Shown here in pieces: positions 16,615 to 26,852 of a DNA stretch of 64,000 nt (position 1 is its first letter; every line of letters begins with the position of its first letter). The notes under the pieces were generated by a model. That model did not search any database, was not told where the DNA came from, and worked only from the letters and a program-made list of their open reading frames with translations. A program made the position numbers and the translations under genes. Source of the stretch: Fonticella tunisiensis (GTDB lineage: Bacteria > Bacillota > Clostridia > Clostridiales > Caloramatoraceae); NCBI RefSeq assembly GCF_004364155.1, contig NZ_SOAZ01000004.1, positions 1-64,000 of the forward strand, written 5' to 3'.

Positions 16615-17679
16615 ATGGCATATGCAGTGATAATGTCGGGAGGGCTTGGCTCAAGGTTCTGGCCAAAATCAAGGAAGAGCCTTCCAAAGCAGTTTCTAAA
16701 AATAGTTGAAGACAAGACGATGATAGAATGTACCGTTGATAGGATAAAAAACATAATCCCTATGGATAAAATATGCGTGGTAACAAACAAAAACTACGTG
16801 TCGATTATCCAAAGTCTATTGGATTTAAAGAGTGAAAATATATTTAAAGAGCCGGATAATAAGGAGACCGCATCCTGTATAGGCCTTGCAGCAGTAAAGC
16901 TGCTTAAAAAGGATTTTGATGCTGTTATGGTTGTCCTTCCATCAGATCACGTAATAATCGGCAGGGAGGAGTTTGAAAAGACACTCAAACATGCCATTGA
17001 TGTTGCAAGGGATGGCGACTGTCTTGTAACCATGGGAATAAATCCTACAAGGCCTGAGTCTGGATATGGATATATTGAAAAGGGAGAGAGGCTGGAGGAC
17101 GGGGTTTACAGGGTAAAGAGGTTTGTTGAAAAGCCAAACGTCGATGTTGCAAAGAGTTTTCTTGAAAAGGGAAATTACCTGTGGAACAGCGGAATGTTTG
17201 TATGGCGGGCAGACCGTCTCCTCAGGGAAATCAAAAAATATCTTCCCGATCTCTACAGGAGCCTTATGAAAATATATGAAGCCATTGGAACTTTTGATGA
17301 AGAAAGGGTTATTGAGGAGGAGTATTCAAAAATCGATGGTATATCCATAGACTTTGGAGTTATGCAGAGAACCAACAGGGCAGTTGTACTTGATACAAGC
17401 TTTGTTTGGGATGATATAGGAAGTTTTACCGCCCTTGAAAGGTTTTTAAACAGCGATGAGAGCAACAACATAGTGGCAGGTGGGGAAGTCTTTCTCACAG
17501 AAGTTCAAAACACAACAATACTTGGGGATAAAAGGCTTATAGTGGCCATAGGAGTTAAGGATATGTTGATTGTGGACACAAAGGATGTTGTTCTCATATG
17601 CCCTAAGGACAGGGCTCAGGAAATAAAGGAAGTTGTAAAGAAGTTATCTAATAATGATGAATTTGAAAGGTTTGTATAA
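16615..17679 (+). CDS. manC: Mannose-1-phosphate guanylyltransferase
   Basis: 354-aa cytoplasmic enzyme that makes GDP-mannose from GTP and mannose 1-phosphate for surface polysaccharides. The N-terminal signature GGLGSRFWPKSR near residue 10, VLPSDHVI near 107, and FVEKP near 170 are typical. The length matches the single-domain form without the phosphomannose isomerase domain. Its Shine-Dalgarno is inside a hairpin. The glycosyltransferases further along the window are possible users of GDP-mannose, which is inference. Confidence 0.92.
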   Translation: MAYAVIMSGGLGSRFWPKSRKSLPKQFLKIVEDKTMIECTVDRIKNIIPMDKICVVTNKNYVSIIQSLLDLKSENIFKEPDNKETASCIGLAAVKLLKKDFDAVMVVLPSDHVIIGREEFEKTLKHAIDVARDGDCLVTMGINPTRPESGYGYIEKGERLEDGVYRVKRFVEKPNVDVAKSFLEKGNYLWNSGMFVWRADRLLREIKKYLPDLYRSLMKIYEAIGTFDEERVIEEEYSKIDGISIDFGVMQRTNRAVVLDTSFVWDDIGSFTALERFLNSDESNNIVAGGEVFLTEVQNTTILGDKRLIVAIGVKDMLIVDTKDVVLICPKDRAQEIKEVVKKLSNNDEFERFV

Positions 17680-17683
17680 CATG

Positions 17684-17735
17684 AATAAAAGGCTTATGTA
17701 TGACCCAGGGGGTTGTGCATGAGCCTTTTATTAAA
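17684..17735 (+). terminator. Terminator after manC
   Basis: AATAAAAGGCTTATGTA pairs with TGCATGAGCCTTTTATT, with a few wobble pairs, across a short central stem. Confidence 0.75.
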
Positions 17736-17751
17736 TATAAATGATAGAAAC

Positions 17752-17780
17752 TTGACAAATGTTTTAGCTGAAACTATAAT
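17752..17780 (+). promoter_or_regulatory. Sigma-A promoter for the PPOX gene
   Basis: TTGACA (17752-17757), 17-nt spacer, TATAAT (17775-17780): a full consensus match about 80 bp before the gene. Confidence 0.85.
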
Positions 17781-17861
17781 GGTTACAACAGAAGAAATAA
17801 AATGCTGTAAGAAGCGTACGAAAATTTTTTCTGCCATATTAGTTTTTTGGGAGGTATAGAA

Positions 17862-18266
17862 ATGACTGTTGAACAAGTTAAAGAAATTTTAGCGGATGGA
17901 ACGATAGGATACTTTGCAACAACTAATGGAGAACAGCTTGAAGTTAGAGGATGGCAGTATCAGTTTGCAGAAGGAAACAGGTTCTATTTTGCTACAGCAA
18001 ACACAAAGGATGTTTATAAGCAAATACAGGCTAATCCACAGGTAGCCTTTGCCGGTGTAAGCAATGGATATAATGTTAGAATTTCAGGTAAGGCAACCTT
18101 TGTAACGGATGCTGCTAAAAAAGAGCAGTTTTTCTCCAGGCTTTCTGAAGGAGTAAAACAATTATATAAAAGTGCATCCAATCCGGTTTTAGAGATCTTC
18201 TACATCGACAGTGGAGAAATTAAGATTAATAAGGGATACGAACCATTTGAAGTAATTAAGTTCTAA
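17862..18266 (+). CDS. Pyridoxamine 5'-phosphate oxidase family protein
   Basis: 134-aa PPOX-fold flavin-binding protein. Characteristic segments are GTIGYFATTNGEQLEVRGWQ near residue 12, then FYFATANTKDVYKQIQANPQ and a RISGKATFV strand. I chose ATG 17862 because GGGAGGT is 7 nt upstream. It is a monocistronic gene with a consensus promoter and its own terminator, so it is probably well expressed. It belongs to the same superfamily as the 7302 gene but is not a close copy. The substrate is unknown. Confidence 0.82.
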   Translation: MTVEQVKEILADGTIGYFATTNGEQLEVRGWQYQFAEGNRFYFATANTKDVYKQIQANPQVAFAGVSNGYNVRISGKATFVTDAAKKEQFFSRLSEGVKQLYKSASNPVLEIFYIDSGEIKINKGYEPFEVIKF

Positions 18267-18323
18267 GCGGCTTTACATATTATGGCGAAGTCGGTGAATG
18301 AAAAATAAAGTTTAATATAAAGC

Positions 18324-18371
18324 AAAAAACTATTATGGTTTAGGGTTTTTTAAACCATAATAGTTTTTTTT
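18324..18371. terminator. Bidirectional terminator
   Basis: AAAAAACTATTATGGTTTA pairs with TAAACCATAATAGTTTTTTT across a 7-8 nt loop, between the convergent PPOX and Rrf2 genes. A-run and T-run on the two sides serve both strands. Confidence 0.88.
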
Positions 18372-18382
18372 AGAATGATGAC

Positions 18383-18805
18383 TTATGGGAGTTTATTTAT
18401 TCCGTCAACAATATCCTTAATAGTTATCCTGCGTAGTTCGTTTTCCATTGCAGTCTGAGCCTTTTTAAGGGCTGCGCCTAATATGGATTCAATATTGGCA
18501 CCTACTTTACATTGTCGATTACCCTTATGAAAATTGAAAAGTCCATTTCCTTCAGTAACTTCAACAGCATTATATACATCAAGCAATGTTATTTCAGAAA
18601 TGTCTTTTTGAATTGATGTTCCGCCAGTACCGGCTTGAACGGCAACAAGCCCGGCATTTTTTAGATATCCTATAATTCTGCGTATTAAAGCAGGGTTGGT
18701 ATTTACACTTGAAGCAATAAACTCAGATGTACAATTTTTACTGCTCATTGCAGTTAAAGTTAAAATATGCACAGCAATGGAAAGGCGGCTGCTCAATTTT
18801 TTCAT
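18383..18805 (-). CDS. Rrf2 family transcriptional regulator
   Basis: 140-aa regulator with an N-terminal winged helix (SSRLSIAVHILTLTA, then NPALIRRIIGYLKNAGLV) typical of Rrf2. The IscR/NsrR three-Cys cluster ligand pattern is not present; single Cys occur near residues 25 and 99. It resembles the YwnA/YwgB group rather than an iron-sulfur sensor. I chose ATG 18805 because AGAGGTGAT lies just upstream; an extension to 18859 lacks this. A consensus promoter lies 30-55 bp further upstream. Target genes are unknown. Confidence 0.85.
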   Translation of the reverse strand: MKKLSSRLSIAVHILTLTAMSSKNCTSEFIASSVNTNPALIRRIIGYLKNAGLVAVQAGTGGTSIQKDISEITLLDVYNAVEVTEGNGLFNFHKGNRQCKVGANIESILGAALKKAQTAMENELRRITIKDIVDGINKLP

Positions 18806-18830
18806 TTGATTATCACCTCTTGATGTAATC

Positions 18831-18859
18831 ATAATAGTTATAAGCAGAATCGTTGTCAA
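18831..18859 (-). promoter_or_regulatory. Sigma-A promoter for the Rrf2 gene
   Basis: On the minus strand TTGACA (18859-18854), 17-nt spacer, TATTAT (18836-18831). Confidence 0.75.
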
Positions 18860-18892
18860 GTATAAGAGTCAAATGTCTGTTTGTGTGCAAGC

Positions 18893-19017
18893 GTACTGGT
18901 GAATGAAATATATTTTTTATTGCAGCATCGATCTATAGATATTTTCTGCTTTTATTCCAATGGGCTTTTCAGAGTAGAGTAGCACAACGCGTTAAATTAA
19001 CTTAATCCGTTGTGCTG
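18893..19017 (+). repeat. Dispersed repeat, copy B
   Basis: Starts GTACTGGTGAATGAAATATA and matches copy A (12781-12878, opposite strand) at most positions for about 80 bases. The right end carries AGCACAACG (18981-18989) and its inverse CCGTTGTGCT (19007-19016), forming a small palindrome. With the RpiR upstream sequence this fills the 337-bp gap between the Rrf2 and RpiR genes. Confidence 0.75.
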
Positions 19018-19142
19018 GATAATTTTACAGATTAAATCAATAGTAGAAATTTCTACGGAAGATTTTCATTTTTTGAAAATTAGGGATAGATTGATTGTTC
19101 ATCCTTTTATACTGTGATATACTTACAGCAAGTGGTGATAAT

Positions 19143-19943
19143 ATGAACGATATAATATTCAGGTTGTTAGATTTTATAAACAACAGCAAAAATAAAGATA
19201 CCAACTATTTCATTGCATTAACGCTGCTGCACGATGTAAAAAACATTCCAAATATGAACATCACTACCCTGGCTGACAGGTGCTACACTTCACCGGCTGC
19301 TATTACTAGATTTTGTAAAAAAATAGGATATAAAAGTTTTCAGGAATTTAAAGACTATGCCAAAACGTCGGTTGAGGACGATGTTACAATACGAATTACT
19401 GATTCTTCAGATAAAGAGGTAATTGCACAGGAGCTGCAGGAAGCTTTATATAATAAAATTGTAAACTGGCTGGTATCATCCAAAAATATGATTGATTTTC
19501 ATAAGGCTTTCAAAATCATTGAACTAATACATTACTGTAAAAAAGTATCCTTCTTTGGCACTCAATTATCACAGGCAATAGCCCAGGATTTCCAGCTAAG
19601 GCTGGTTAAGCATAACAAATTTGTCAGCGCCTTTTCAGATATACAGGAACAGTTTGAAGATGTGGAGGATTTGGATGAGGACTCCGCTGCCATAGTTATA
19701 AGCCCATCTGGAAGGTTTATTAACGGCAATATTCCACTGCTTGAAGCCATTAAGAAAACCGGATGTAAACTGGTTATAATTACCCACAATAAGGAAGTTC
19801 CTTTTCTGGAACAGGCAGACATTGTTTATTATCTGAATGGAAGTACCTACGACGAAACTGGTTTTTCATCGGAGAGGTTTTCTTTAATGTATTTCTTTGA
19901 TTTTATGATAGCATTTTACAGCCAGCTTTATGGCTATAAATAA
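19143..19943 (+). CDS. MurR/RpiR family transcriptional regulator
   Basis: 266-aa regulator. An N-terminal helix-turn-helix (residues about 1-77) holds TTLADRCYTSPAAITRFCKKIGYKSFQEF, the RpiR signature. A C-terminal SIS sugar-phosphate-binding domain (about 110-250) holds SFFGTQLSQAIA and VISPSGRF. ATG 19143 is supported by AAGTGGTGAT. It lies 47 bp before the 6-phospho-beta-glucosidase gene, so a phosphorylated beta-glucoside is the likely effector and the glucosidase and PTS genes the likely targets. Confidence 0.88.
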   Translation: MNDIIFRLLDFINNSKNKDTNYFIALTLLHDVKNIPNMNITTLADRCYTSPAAITRFCKKIGYKSFQEFKDYAKTSVEDDVTIRITDSSDKEVIAQELQEALYNKIVNWLVSSKNMIDFHKAFKIIELIHYCKKVSFFGTQLSQAIAQDFQLRLVKHNKFVSAFSDIQEQFEDVEDLDEDSAAIVISPSGRFINGNIPLLEAIKKTGCKLVIITHNKEVPFLEQADIVYYLNGSTYDETGFSSERFSLMYFFDFMIAFYSQLYGYK

Positions 19944-19963
19944 TATTTTCATGTACTAAATAA

Positions 19964-21364
<1,401 letters not shown>

Positions 21365-21368
21365 TGAA

Positions 21369-21407
21369 GTATTATAAAAAGACCGGAATCCGGTCTTTTT
21401 ATAATAC
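21369..21407. terminator. Bidirectional terminator
   Basis: A perfect 18-bp stem (21369-21386 with 21390-21407, core AAAAAGACCGG/CCGGTCTTTTT) with a 3-nt loop separates the convergent glucosidase and rep-like genes and overlaps the rep stop codon. Confidence 0.92.
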
Positions 21408-22592
21408 ATTTTCATCTGTCTCAAATTTATAAATGTTTATCTCAGAGAAATCATCTTCATTATAATATATGGATATTTTAAACAGATCCGTTTCAACCTC
21501 CATGGTCTCTCCGCTCTTTAAGCTATACAGCTTTCTCAGAAACAGCGGTGAAAAGAAGTTTGCATCGAGAAGCTTATAGGATTCAAACCTGTTTATCTGT
21601 TTAAACACCTCAGCCTGCAGCCTGAAAATGTTTGGTATATGCTTTTTAATTTTTATAACAGGCTCCAGGTGGCTCTTTTTAGATTCAGCAACATTGTTTT
21701 CTATACATTCCTTTAAGAACATGTCAAATTTCAGGTTGGTGTTTTTACTGTTTAACCTGGCATAGTTTAAATTTTTATATACGTATTCATATTCGTACTT
21801 CTTTAAACTGTCCAGAAGGAGATTATACACAAAATCATAGTCATCGATATATTTCTTAATTATTGTTATAAGGATGTTGACGTCGTTTTTGAGCTTTTCT
21901 GCAAGCCTGTCTATCAGAGAAAATTTGATACCTATAACTTTATTATTAGAGCTAAGTCCTGATTTTATCTTTTCATAGCTTAATATATATTTTCCATTGG
22001 AATTGATGTCCTCCACTATAGGAAGAAGTATTTTAGTTTCAAAATCATAAAATCTCGTATAATTATCTCCAACGCCGAGAATGGTTTTCAAATTATCAAG
22101 GGTAATTTCAAGTTCAGCCTTTTCCTTCCAGTGATTTAAAAGGTACAGATATAATAAATATGACTGCTTTTCCTTAAAGCTCAAAATGTGATCTATATGA
22201 AGTGTATTAAATATGTTTCCCTTCTTAAAGGAAAGCATGACTTCCCTTGATAATAAAAATATTACACTTTTTTCGTCTATTAAAAACGAGTCGATAACAG
22301 AGAAATAGCCCTCAAAGCGAAGGGATTCGTTTGTTTCTACGCAATATTCAAGCTTCTTTTTGGATAGTTTTTTAATGAAGCTCTTTAGCTCGTCCATGTC
22401 CATATCAAGAAGGCCCATAAGCATCTGTCTATCGAGCTTTAGTTCTCCATTTCTTTCTTTTTTATAAAGTTCTAAAAGATAGGATATTAAAAATCTTTCC
22501 TTTTTCAGAAGCGGGTGTTCAAATGTTAGTGTGAGTTTGCTGTTTTCAAAATTGACTGGGCTTGATTCGCTGTATAAACTCAAGAAAAACAC
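21399..22592 (-). CDS. Rep_3-like replication initiation protein
   Basis: 397-aa protein resembling the RepB/RepE initiators of iteron plasmids. Recognisable pieces are a first winged-helix region (PLLKKERFLISYLLELYK near residue 28 onward) and a second (SYLLYLYLLNHWKEKAELEITLDNLKTILGV near 150) followed by YTRFYDFETKILLPIVEDIN, the typical second WH domain. The C-terminal 150 residues are unlike anything I recognise. It is on the minus strand inside a beta-glucoside utilisation locus. It could be a domesticated initiator or a trace of an integrated plasmid. Family assignment is from pattern only. Confidence 0.6.
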   Translation of the reverse strand: MFFLSLYSESSPVNFENSKLTLTFEHPLLKKERFLISYLLELYKKERNGELKLDRQMLMGLLDMDMDELKSFIKKLSKKKLEYCVETNESLRFEGYFSVIDSFLIDEKSVIFLLSREVMLSFKKGNIFNTLHIDHILSFKEKQSYLLYLYLLNHWKEKAELEITLDNLKTILGVGDNYTRFYDFETKILLPIVEDINSNGKYILSYEKIKSGLSSNNKVIGIKFSLIDRLAEKLKNDVNILITIIKKYIDDYDFVYNLLLDSLKKYEYEYVYKNLNYARLNSKNTNLKFDMFLKECIENNVAESKKSHLEPVIKIKKHIPNIFRLQAEVFKQINRFESYKLLDANFFSPLFLRKLYSLKSGETMEVETDLFKISIYYNEDDFSEINIYKFETDENVL

Positions 22593-22798
22593 CCCCTAAA
22601 AATTTATAAAAAAAATAGAATTAGATTTTTCTAAATAAGATAAACGAAAAAGGGATGATTTTTTATAAAAAAGGCATCTAATACCTAAATAAATTATATA
22701 ATAGCAGACGAAAAAAGTCTATTTTTTTAGAAATTTGTAATGAATAATCAAATTTTATAAAATAAAAGCACAATTTAAACATCTAGGAGGAGGTCAAG

Positions 22799-23131
22799 GT
22801 GCAAAGCAATAATATAAGGAAGATTAAAGAAACAAACGTTGATAGGATAGCAATGGGAATCATAGCAAATGCAGGGGACAGCAGAAGCCTATCCTTTGAA
22901 GCTCTACAGGCTGCAAGGGAAGGAAATTTTGAAGAAGCAAAGATGAAACTTAAAGAGTCCAGCGAAAAATTGATTAAGGCACATGAATTTCAAACACAGC
23001 TTATGATAAGGGAAGCCGAGGGGGAAGAAGTAAAGTCCAGTGTTTTAATATCCCATGCCCAGGATCATCTAATGATAGCAATTTTAGCAAGGGACCTAAT
23101 TGAAGAGATGATTGCATTATATGAAAGGTAG
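22799..23131 (+). CDS. PTS lactose/cellobiose family IIA component
   Basis: 110-aa three-helix phosphotransfer protein. The active His lies in SHAQDHLM near residue 79, and AREGNFEEAKMKLKES is a family-typical segment. It accepts phosphate from HPr and passes it to a IIB component. The GTG start at 22799 follows AGGAGGAGG. It lies 131 bp before the IIC gene. No IIB gene is present between them or nearby. Confidence 0.92.
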   Translation: MQSNNIRKIKETNVDRIAMGIIANAGDSRSLSFEALQAAREGNFEEAKMKLKESSEKLIKAHEFQTQLMIREAEGEEVKSSVLISHAQDHLMIAILARDLIEEMIALYER

Positions 23132-23262
23132 TAATGATGCACTAATATCATTTAGAATTGATTCACTGGGAAAAAATAATCAATGTTAATACCGGCGGTG
23201 GAAGATTAAAACCTTCTACTGCTGATAAAAATATAATAAAATTATAAAAGGGAGGTTTAGTA

Positions 23263-24600
23263 ATGAACAAATTTACTCAATTCTTAGAAGAAAAGTTCAT
23301 GCCAGTTGCAGCGAAGGTTGGAGAGCAGAGACACCTTCAAGCGATAAGAGACGGTATCATCTTAACTACTCCATTAACCATTATAGGTTCATTATTCCTA
23401 ATATTAGCTTACCTGCCAATACCAGGCTATGACGCATTTATGGCAAATACTTTTGGGGCAGCGTGGAGGGATAATTTAACATTCCCTGTAGGCGTTACAT
23501 TTGACCTGCTTGCGGTATTTGTTGCAATAGGCGTAGCCTACAGGCTTGCTGAAAGATATAAGATAGACCCGATATCAGCAGCAGCAATGTCCCTTGCGGG
23601 CTTTATGCTTGTAACTCCTTATAAAATATCCTTCACTCCGGAGGGTATAAATAAGACCTTTGACGTAACAGGAATTCCTCTGGCACTTACGGGAAGTAAG
23701 GGAATGTTCGTTGCTATTTTAGTTGCAATAATTTCAACAGAGATATTCAGATTTTCTGTTAAGAAGAACTTCGTTATAAGGATGCCCGACGGTGTTCCAC
23801 CAGCAGTATCAAAGTCCTTTGCATCCCTTATACCTGGATTTTTAGTAATTATAACTCTCTGGGTTTTAAGACTTATACTTCAAGTAACGCCATTTGGTAA
23901 CCTCCATAACGTTGTTGGAGTTATCCTTGGAAAGCCATTATCACTACTTGGAGGATCACTTGCTGGTGCAATAATTGCTGTAATCATAGCTCAGCTTCTA
24001 TGGGTAACAGGTATACACGGACAGGCACTTGTTTGGGGTATAATGGGACCGGTATGGCTTACACTTGTTGACCAGAACAGATTGGCATTTACAGCAGGGC
24101 AGCCAATACCAAACGTTGTAACACAGCAGTTTATGGATATATTCTATTCAATAGGTGGTTCAGGTGTAACCCTTGGACTTGCAATACTTCTGTTAACAAG
24201 ATCAAAGAGTAAGCAGTTAAAGCAAATAGGAAAACTTGCGATAGCTCCAGGTCTGTTTAACATAAACGAACCAATTACCTTTGGACTTCCAATGATTATG
24301 AACCCAATAATGATGATTCCATTTGTACTTGTTCCTGTAGTTATAGTTTCTATAACATACTTTGCAATGGCTACGGGACTTGTTGCAAAGACTGCGGGTA
24401 TCATGGTTCCATGGACAACTCCAGCTATTATAAGTGGATTCCTTGCTACAGGTGGTAAGATATCAGGAGCTGTAATGCAGATAGTTAGCATTATAGTGTC
24501 AGCAGCACTTTATTATCCATTCTTTAGAATATATGATAACCAGAAGTTTAAGGAAGAAAATTCACTATCCGATATAAGGGAAGCCGGCATAACAAAGTAA
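23263..24600 (+). CDS. PTS cellobiose-type IIC component
   Basis: 445-aa membrane permease of the Lac/cellobiose PTS family with about ten hydrophobic segments. Family features include GIHGQALVWGIMGPVW near residue 249 and NINEPITFGLPMIMNP near 337, the substrate-binding loop. It translocates a disaccharide while IIB phosphorylates it. GGGAGG precedes the ATG. With the IIA gene, the glucosidase and the RpiR regulator it forms a beta-glucoside uptake locus lacking only IIB. Confidence 0.93.
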   Translation: MNKFTQFLEEKFMPVAAKVGEQRHLQAIRDGIILTTPLTIIGSLFLILAYLPIPGYDAFMANTFGAAWRDNLTFPVGVTFDLLAVFVAIGVAYRLAERYKIDPISAAAMSLAGFMLVTPYKISFTPEGINKTFDVTGIPLALTGSKGMFVAILVAIISTEIFRFSVKKNFVIRMPDGVPPAVSKSFASLIPGFLVIITLWVLRLILQVTPFGNLHNVVGVILGKPLSLLGGSLAGAIIAVIIAQLLWVTGIHGQALVWGIMGPVWLTLVDQNRLAFTAGQPIPNVVTQQFMDIFYSIGGSGVTLGLAILLLTRSKSKQLKQIGKLAIAPGLFNINEPITFGLPMIMNPIMMIPFVLVPVVIVSITYFAMATGLVAKTAGIMVPWTTPAIISGFLATGGKISGAVMQIVSIIVSAALYYPFFRIYDNQKFKEENSLSDIREAGITK

Positions 24601-24604
24601 TAAT

Positions 24605-24648
24605 ATAATAATCAGGCTGTTGATTTAATCAACGGCCTGATTATTATA
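24605..24648 (+). terminator. Terminator after PTS IIC
   Basis: ATAATAATCAGGC-GTTGAT pairs with ATCAAC-GCCTGATTATTAT around a short AT loop. Confidence 0.85.
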
Positions 24649-24710
24649 TAGATATGCCGCTGCACAAGATGATAGTTTTCAGCATATTATGTATTACAAA
24701 AGTTGCCTTA

Positions 24711-24739
24711 TTGACAAATCCATAATGCAGGGTTATAAT
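24711..24739 (+). promoter_or_regulatory. Sigma-A promoter of the T-box operon
   Basis: TTGACA (24711-24716), 17-nt spacer, TATAAT (24734-24739): perfect consensus, about 30 bp before the T-box leader. Confidence 0.9.
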
Positions 24740-24769
24740 GCAATTAATCGTTCGAAATAGTTTGAAATG

Positions 24770-25032
24770 CAATGACAGGAAGAGTAGGTTATAGGAAGCT
24801 TTCAGAGAGAAATCCCCATAGGCTGAAAGGGATTTTAAGCTGAATATAACTGAAGTGCATCCTTGAGCACTGAATCGAAGTTTAGTAGACTTCAGCGGGT
24901 ATGCCCGTTACAGCATTGAGGTATGTTGGTACCAATATTGATGAGATATCATGTTTTTTGCATGATAAGCAGAGTGGAACCGCGGAAGTGACAGCTTCTG
25001 CCTCTGTAATGGAGGCAGAAGCTTTTTTATTT
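24770..25032 (+). promoter_or_regulatory. T-box riboswitch, probable cysteine specifier
   Basis: The leader carries the hallmark T-box AGAGTGGAACCGCGG (24971-24985), followed by a terminator stem AGCTTCTGCCTC/GAGGCAGAAGCT with a T-run. Stem I begins near 24775 with the AGTA element. In the specifier loop, GAAG-TGC-A places TGC at 24856-24858, which reads cysteine. Uncharged tRNA-Cys would stabilise the antiterminator and turn on the operon. The downstream genes convert methionine sulfur into cysteine, which fits. Confidence 0.92.
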
Positions 25033-25076
25033 TTCAGAATCCGGAGCTGAAAAATAATTAAAAGGGAGGTTTGAAT

Positions 25077-25709
25077 ATGAACTCAGTAAGCTACTTTGAT
25101 TCAATAGCACCAAAATGGAATGTTATAAGGAGTGAATATTTCGAAGAGAAGTTAAAATATATTGCCCTTTCGAAATTTGATATAAAGGATAAAATATGCG
25201 CAGATCTTGGATGTGGTACAGGGTTTATATCACAGGCATTATCCCTGGAGGCTAAAATCGTTTTCTCAATAGATAGCGCTAAAAACATGTTAAGGGAGCT
25301 GCATAACACTGCAAGGGCCAGGGAAATGAACAACATCTATCCTATAAAGGGGTCAATGGAGGACTTACCTCTATTTGATAATTCAATAGATGCAATATAC
25401 ACCAATATGGCATTGCACCATGTGCCTGACGCCAAAAAAGCCATTAATGAAATGTACAGGGCTCTAAAAAACGGAGGAACAGTTGTAATTACAGACGTTG
25501 AAGAGCATAATGGAGAGTGGGCAAGGGAAGAAATGTTCGATGTATGGCTTGGTTTTTCCCATTCACAGATAATGGATTGGATGAGGGAAGCAGGTTTTAG
25601 CGATATAGAGGTTAAAAGTACAGGATTAAAATGCAAGGGATATTCAAGCAAAGGAGAATATACTGAAACAGGAATTTTTATTGCATCAGGAATAAAGAGG
25701 GAGGAATAA
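25077..25709 (+). CDS. SAM-dependent methyltransferase (YrrT-like)
   Basis: 210-aa class I methyltransferase. The SAM-binding loop is ADLGCGTGFIS near residue 43, followed by an acidic end of strand 2 (SIDSAK) and NMALHHVPD near 113. In Bacillus subtilis yrrT opens the operon for methionine-to-cysteine conversion; the same position here supports an orthologous role, though its substrate is unknown. ATG 25077 (GGGAGG upstream) is preferred to TTG 25071. The mccB-like gene begins 1 bp after its stop codon. Confidence 0.85.
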   Translation: MNSVSYFDSIAPKWNVIRSEYFEEKLKYIALSKFDIKDKICADLGCGTGFISQALSLEAKIVFSIDSAKNMLRELHNTARAREMNNIYPIKGSMEDLPLFDNSIDAIYTNMALHHVPDAKKAINEMYRALKNGGTVVITDVEEHNGEWAREEMFDVWLGFSHSQIMDWMREAGFSDIEVKSTGLKCKGYSSKGEYTETGIFIASGIKREE

Positions 25710-25710
25710 T

Positions 25711-26850
25711 ATGAATTTTGAATCTTTGTTAATACACGGGGGAATTGATGGAGATGAGCACACAGGTGCCGTAAACGTCCCGATATACCAAACTTCAACC
25801 TACAGACAGTCGGCCCTTGGAGTTCACAAGGGATATGAATATTCAAGAACAGGAAACCCAACAAGACATGCCCTTGAAAAGCTTATCGCAGAGCTCGAGG
25901 GTGGATATGCAGGGTTTGCCTTTGCATCGGGAATGGCTGCGATATCGGCAGTTTTAATGTTGTTTAAGAGCGGAGATAAAATCTTAATTTCAAACAACCT
26001 TTATGGTGGAAGCTACAGGGTACTTGACAAGGTGTTTAAAAACTTTGGCCTTGAGTATGAAATTGTAGATACGAGCAGTGGAAATCTTGTAGAGGAGAGG
26101 ATCTCTGAAAGGGTTAAAGCGATATTTATAGAGACACCAACCAATCCATTGATGACAATCACGGATATAGCTGAAATTACTAATATTGCTAAAAAGCATG
26201 GAATAATGGCTATCGTGGATAATACCTTTATGACGCCATACCTTCAAAGGCCAATTGAGCTTGGGGCAGATATTGTGGTTCACAGCGCCACCAAATATCT
26301 CGGCGGCCACAGTGACCTCGTTGCAGGGCTTGCAGTTGTAAACGGCAGTGAGCTTGCAGAAAGGCTTCACTTTATTCAAAATTCCACCGGTGGAGTTTTA
26401 TCTCCCTTTGATTCATTCCTTCTTATCAGAGGAATAAAGACCTTATCTGTAAGGCTCGACAGGCATATGGAAAACGCTATAAAGGTAGCAGAATATCTTA
26501 GAGGTCACAAGTTGGTTGAAAAGGTTTATTTTCCTGGTTTTAAGGATCATCCCGGTTATGAAATACACAATAAACAGGCAAAGGGTCCAGGTGCAATGAT
26601 ATCCTTTGTGATTAAAAAGGGATATGATATTAATAAATTCTTCAAAGGTTTAAAGCTCATAACCCTTGGTGAAAGCCTTGGAGGGGTTGAATCCCTCATA
26701 TGCCATCCTGCTACTATGACACATGCATCCATTCCATATGAGGTAAGGCAGGCTGTTGGAATAGTTGATAATCTGGTTAGGCTTTCTGTTGGAATTGAAA
26801 ATGCTCAGGATTTAATAAAGGATATTGAAAATGCATTAAGGGAGGAATAA
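25711..26850 (+). CDS. mccB: Cystathionine gamma-lyase / transsulfuration PLP enzyme
   Basis: 379-aa PLP enzyme of the Cys/Met metabolism family. The PLP Lys lies in HSATKYLGGHSD near residue 195, with YSRTGNPTR near 44 and FASGMAAI near 71. In this operon it most likely splits cystathionine to cysteine and 2-oxobutyrate (MccB), although cystathionine gamma-synthase and homocysteine lyase have the same motifs. It ends 2 bp before luxS. Confidence 0.88.
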   Translation: MNFESLLIHGGIDGDEHTGAVNVPIYQTSTYRQSALGVHKGYEYSRTGNPTRHALEKLIAELEGGYAGFAFASGMAAISAVLMLFKSGDKILISNNLYGGSYRVLDKVFKNFGLEYEIVDTSSGNLVEERISERVKAIFIETPTNPLMTITDIAEITNIAKKHGIMAIVDNTFMTPYLQRPIELGADIVVHSATKYLGGHSDLVAGLAVVNGSELAERLHFIQNSTGGVLSPFDSFLLIRGIKTLSVRLDRHMENAIKVAEYLRGHKLVEKVYFPGFKDHPGYEIHNKQAKGPGAMISFVIKKGYDINKFFKGLKLITLGESLGGVESLICHPATMTHASIPYEVRQAVGIVDNLVRLSVGIENAQDLIKDIENALREE

Positions 26851-26852
26851 AA

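Noticed and set aside
18383-18805. Iron-sulfur (IscR/NsrR-type) Rrf2 regulator
   Set aside because: The three clustered Cys ligands are missing; only isolated Cys are present.
22593-22798. Plasmid-type replication origin upstream of the rep-like gene
   Set aside because: AT-rich, but I see no regularly spaced direct repeats long enough to call iterons.
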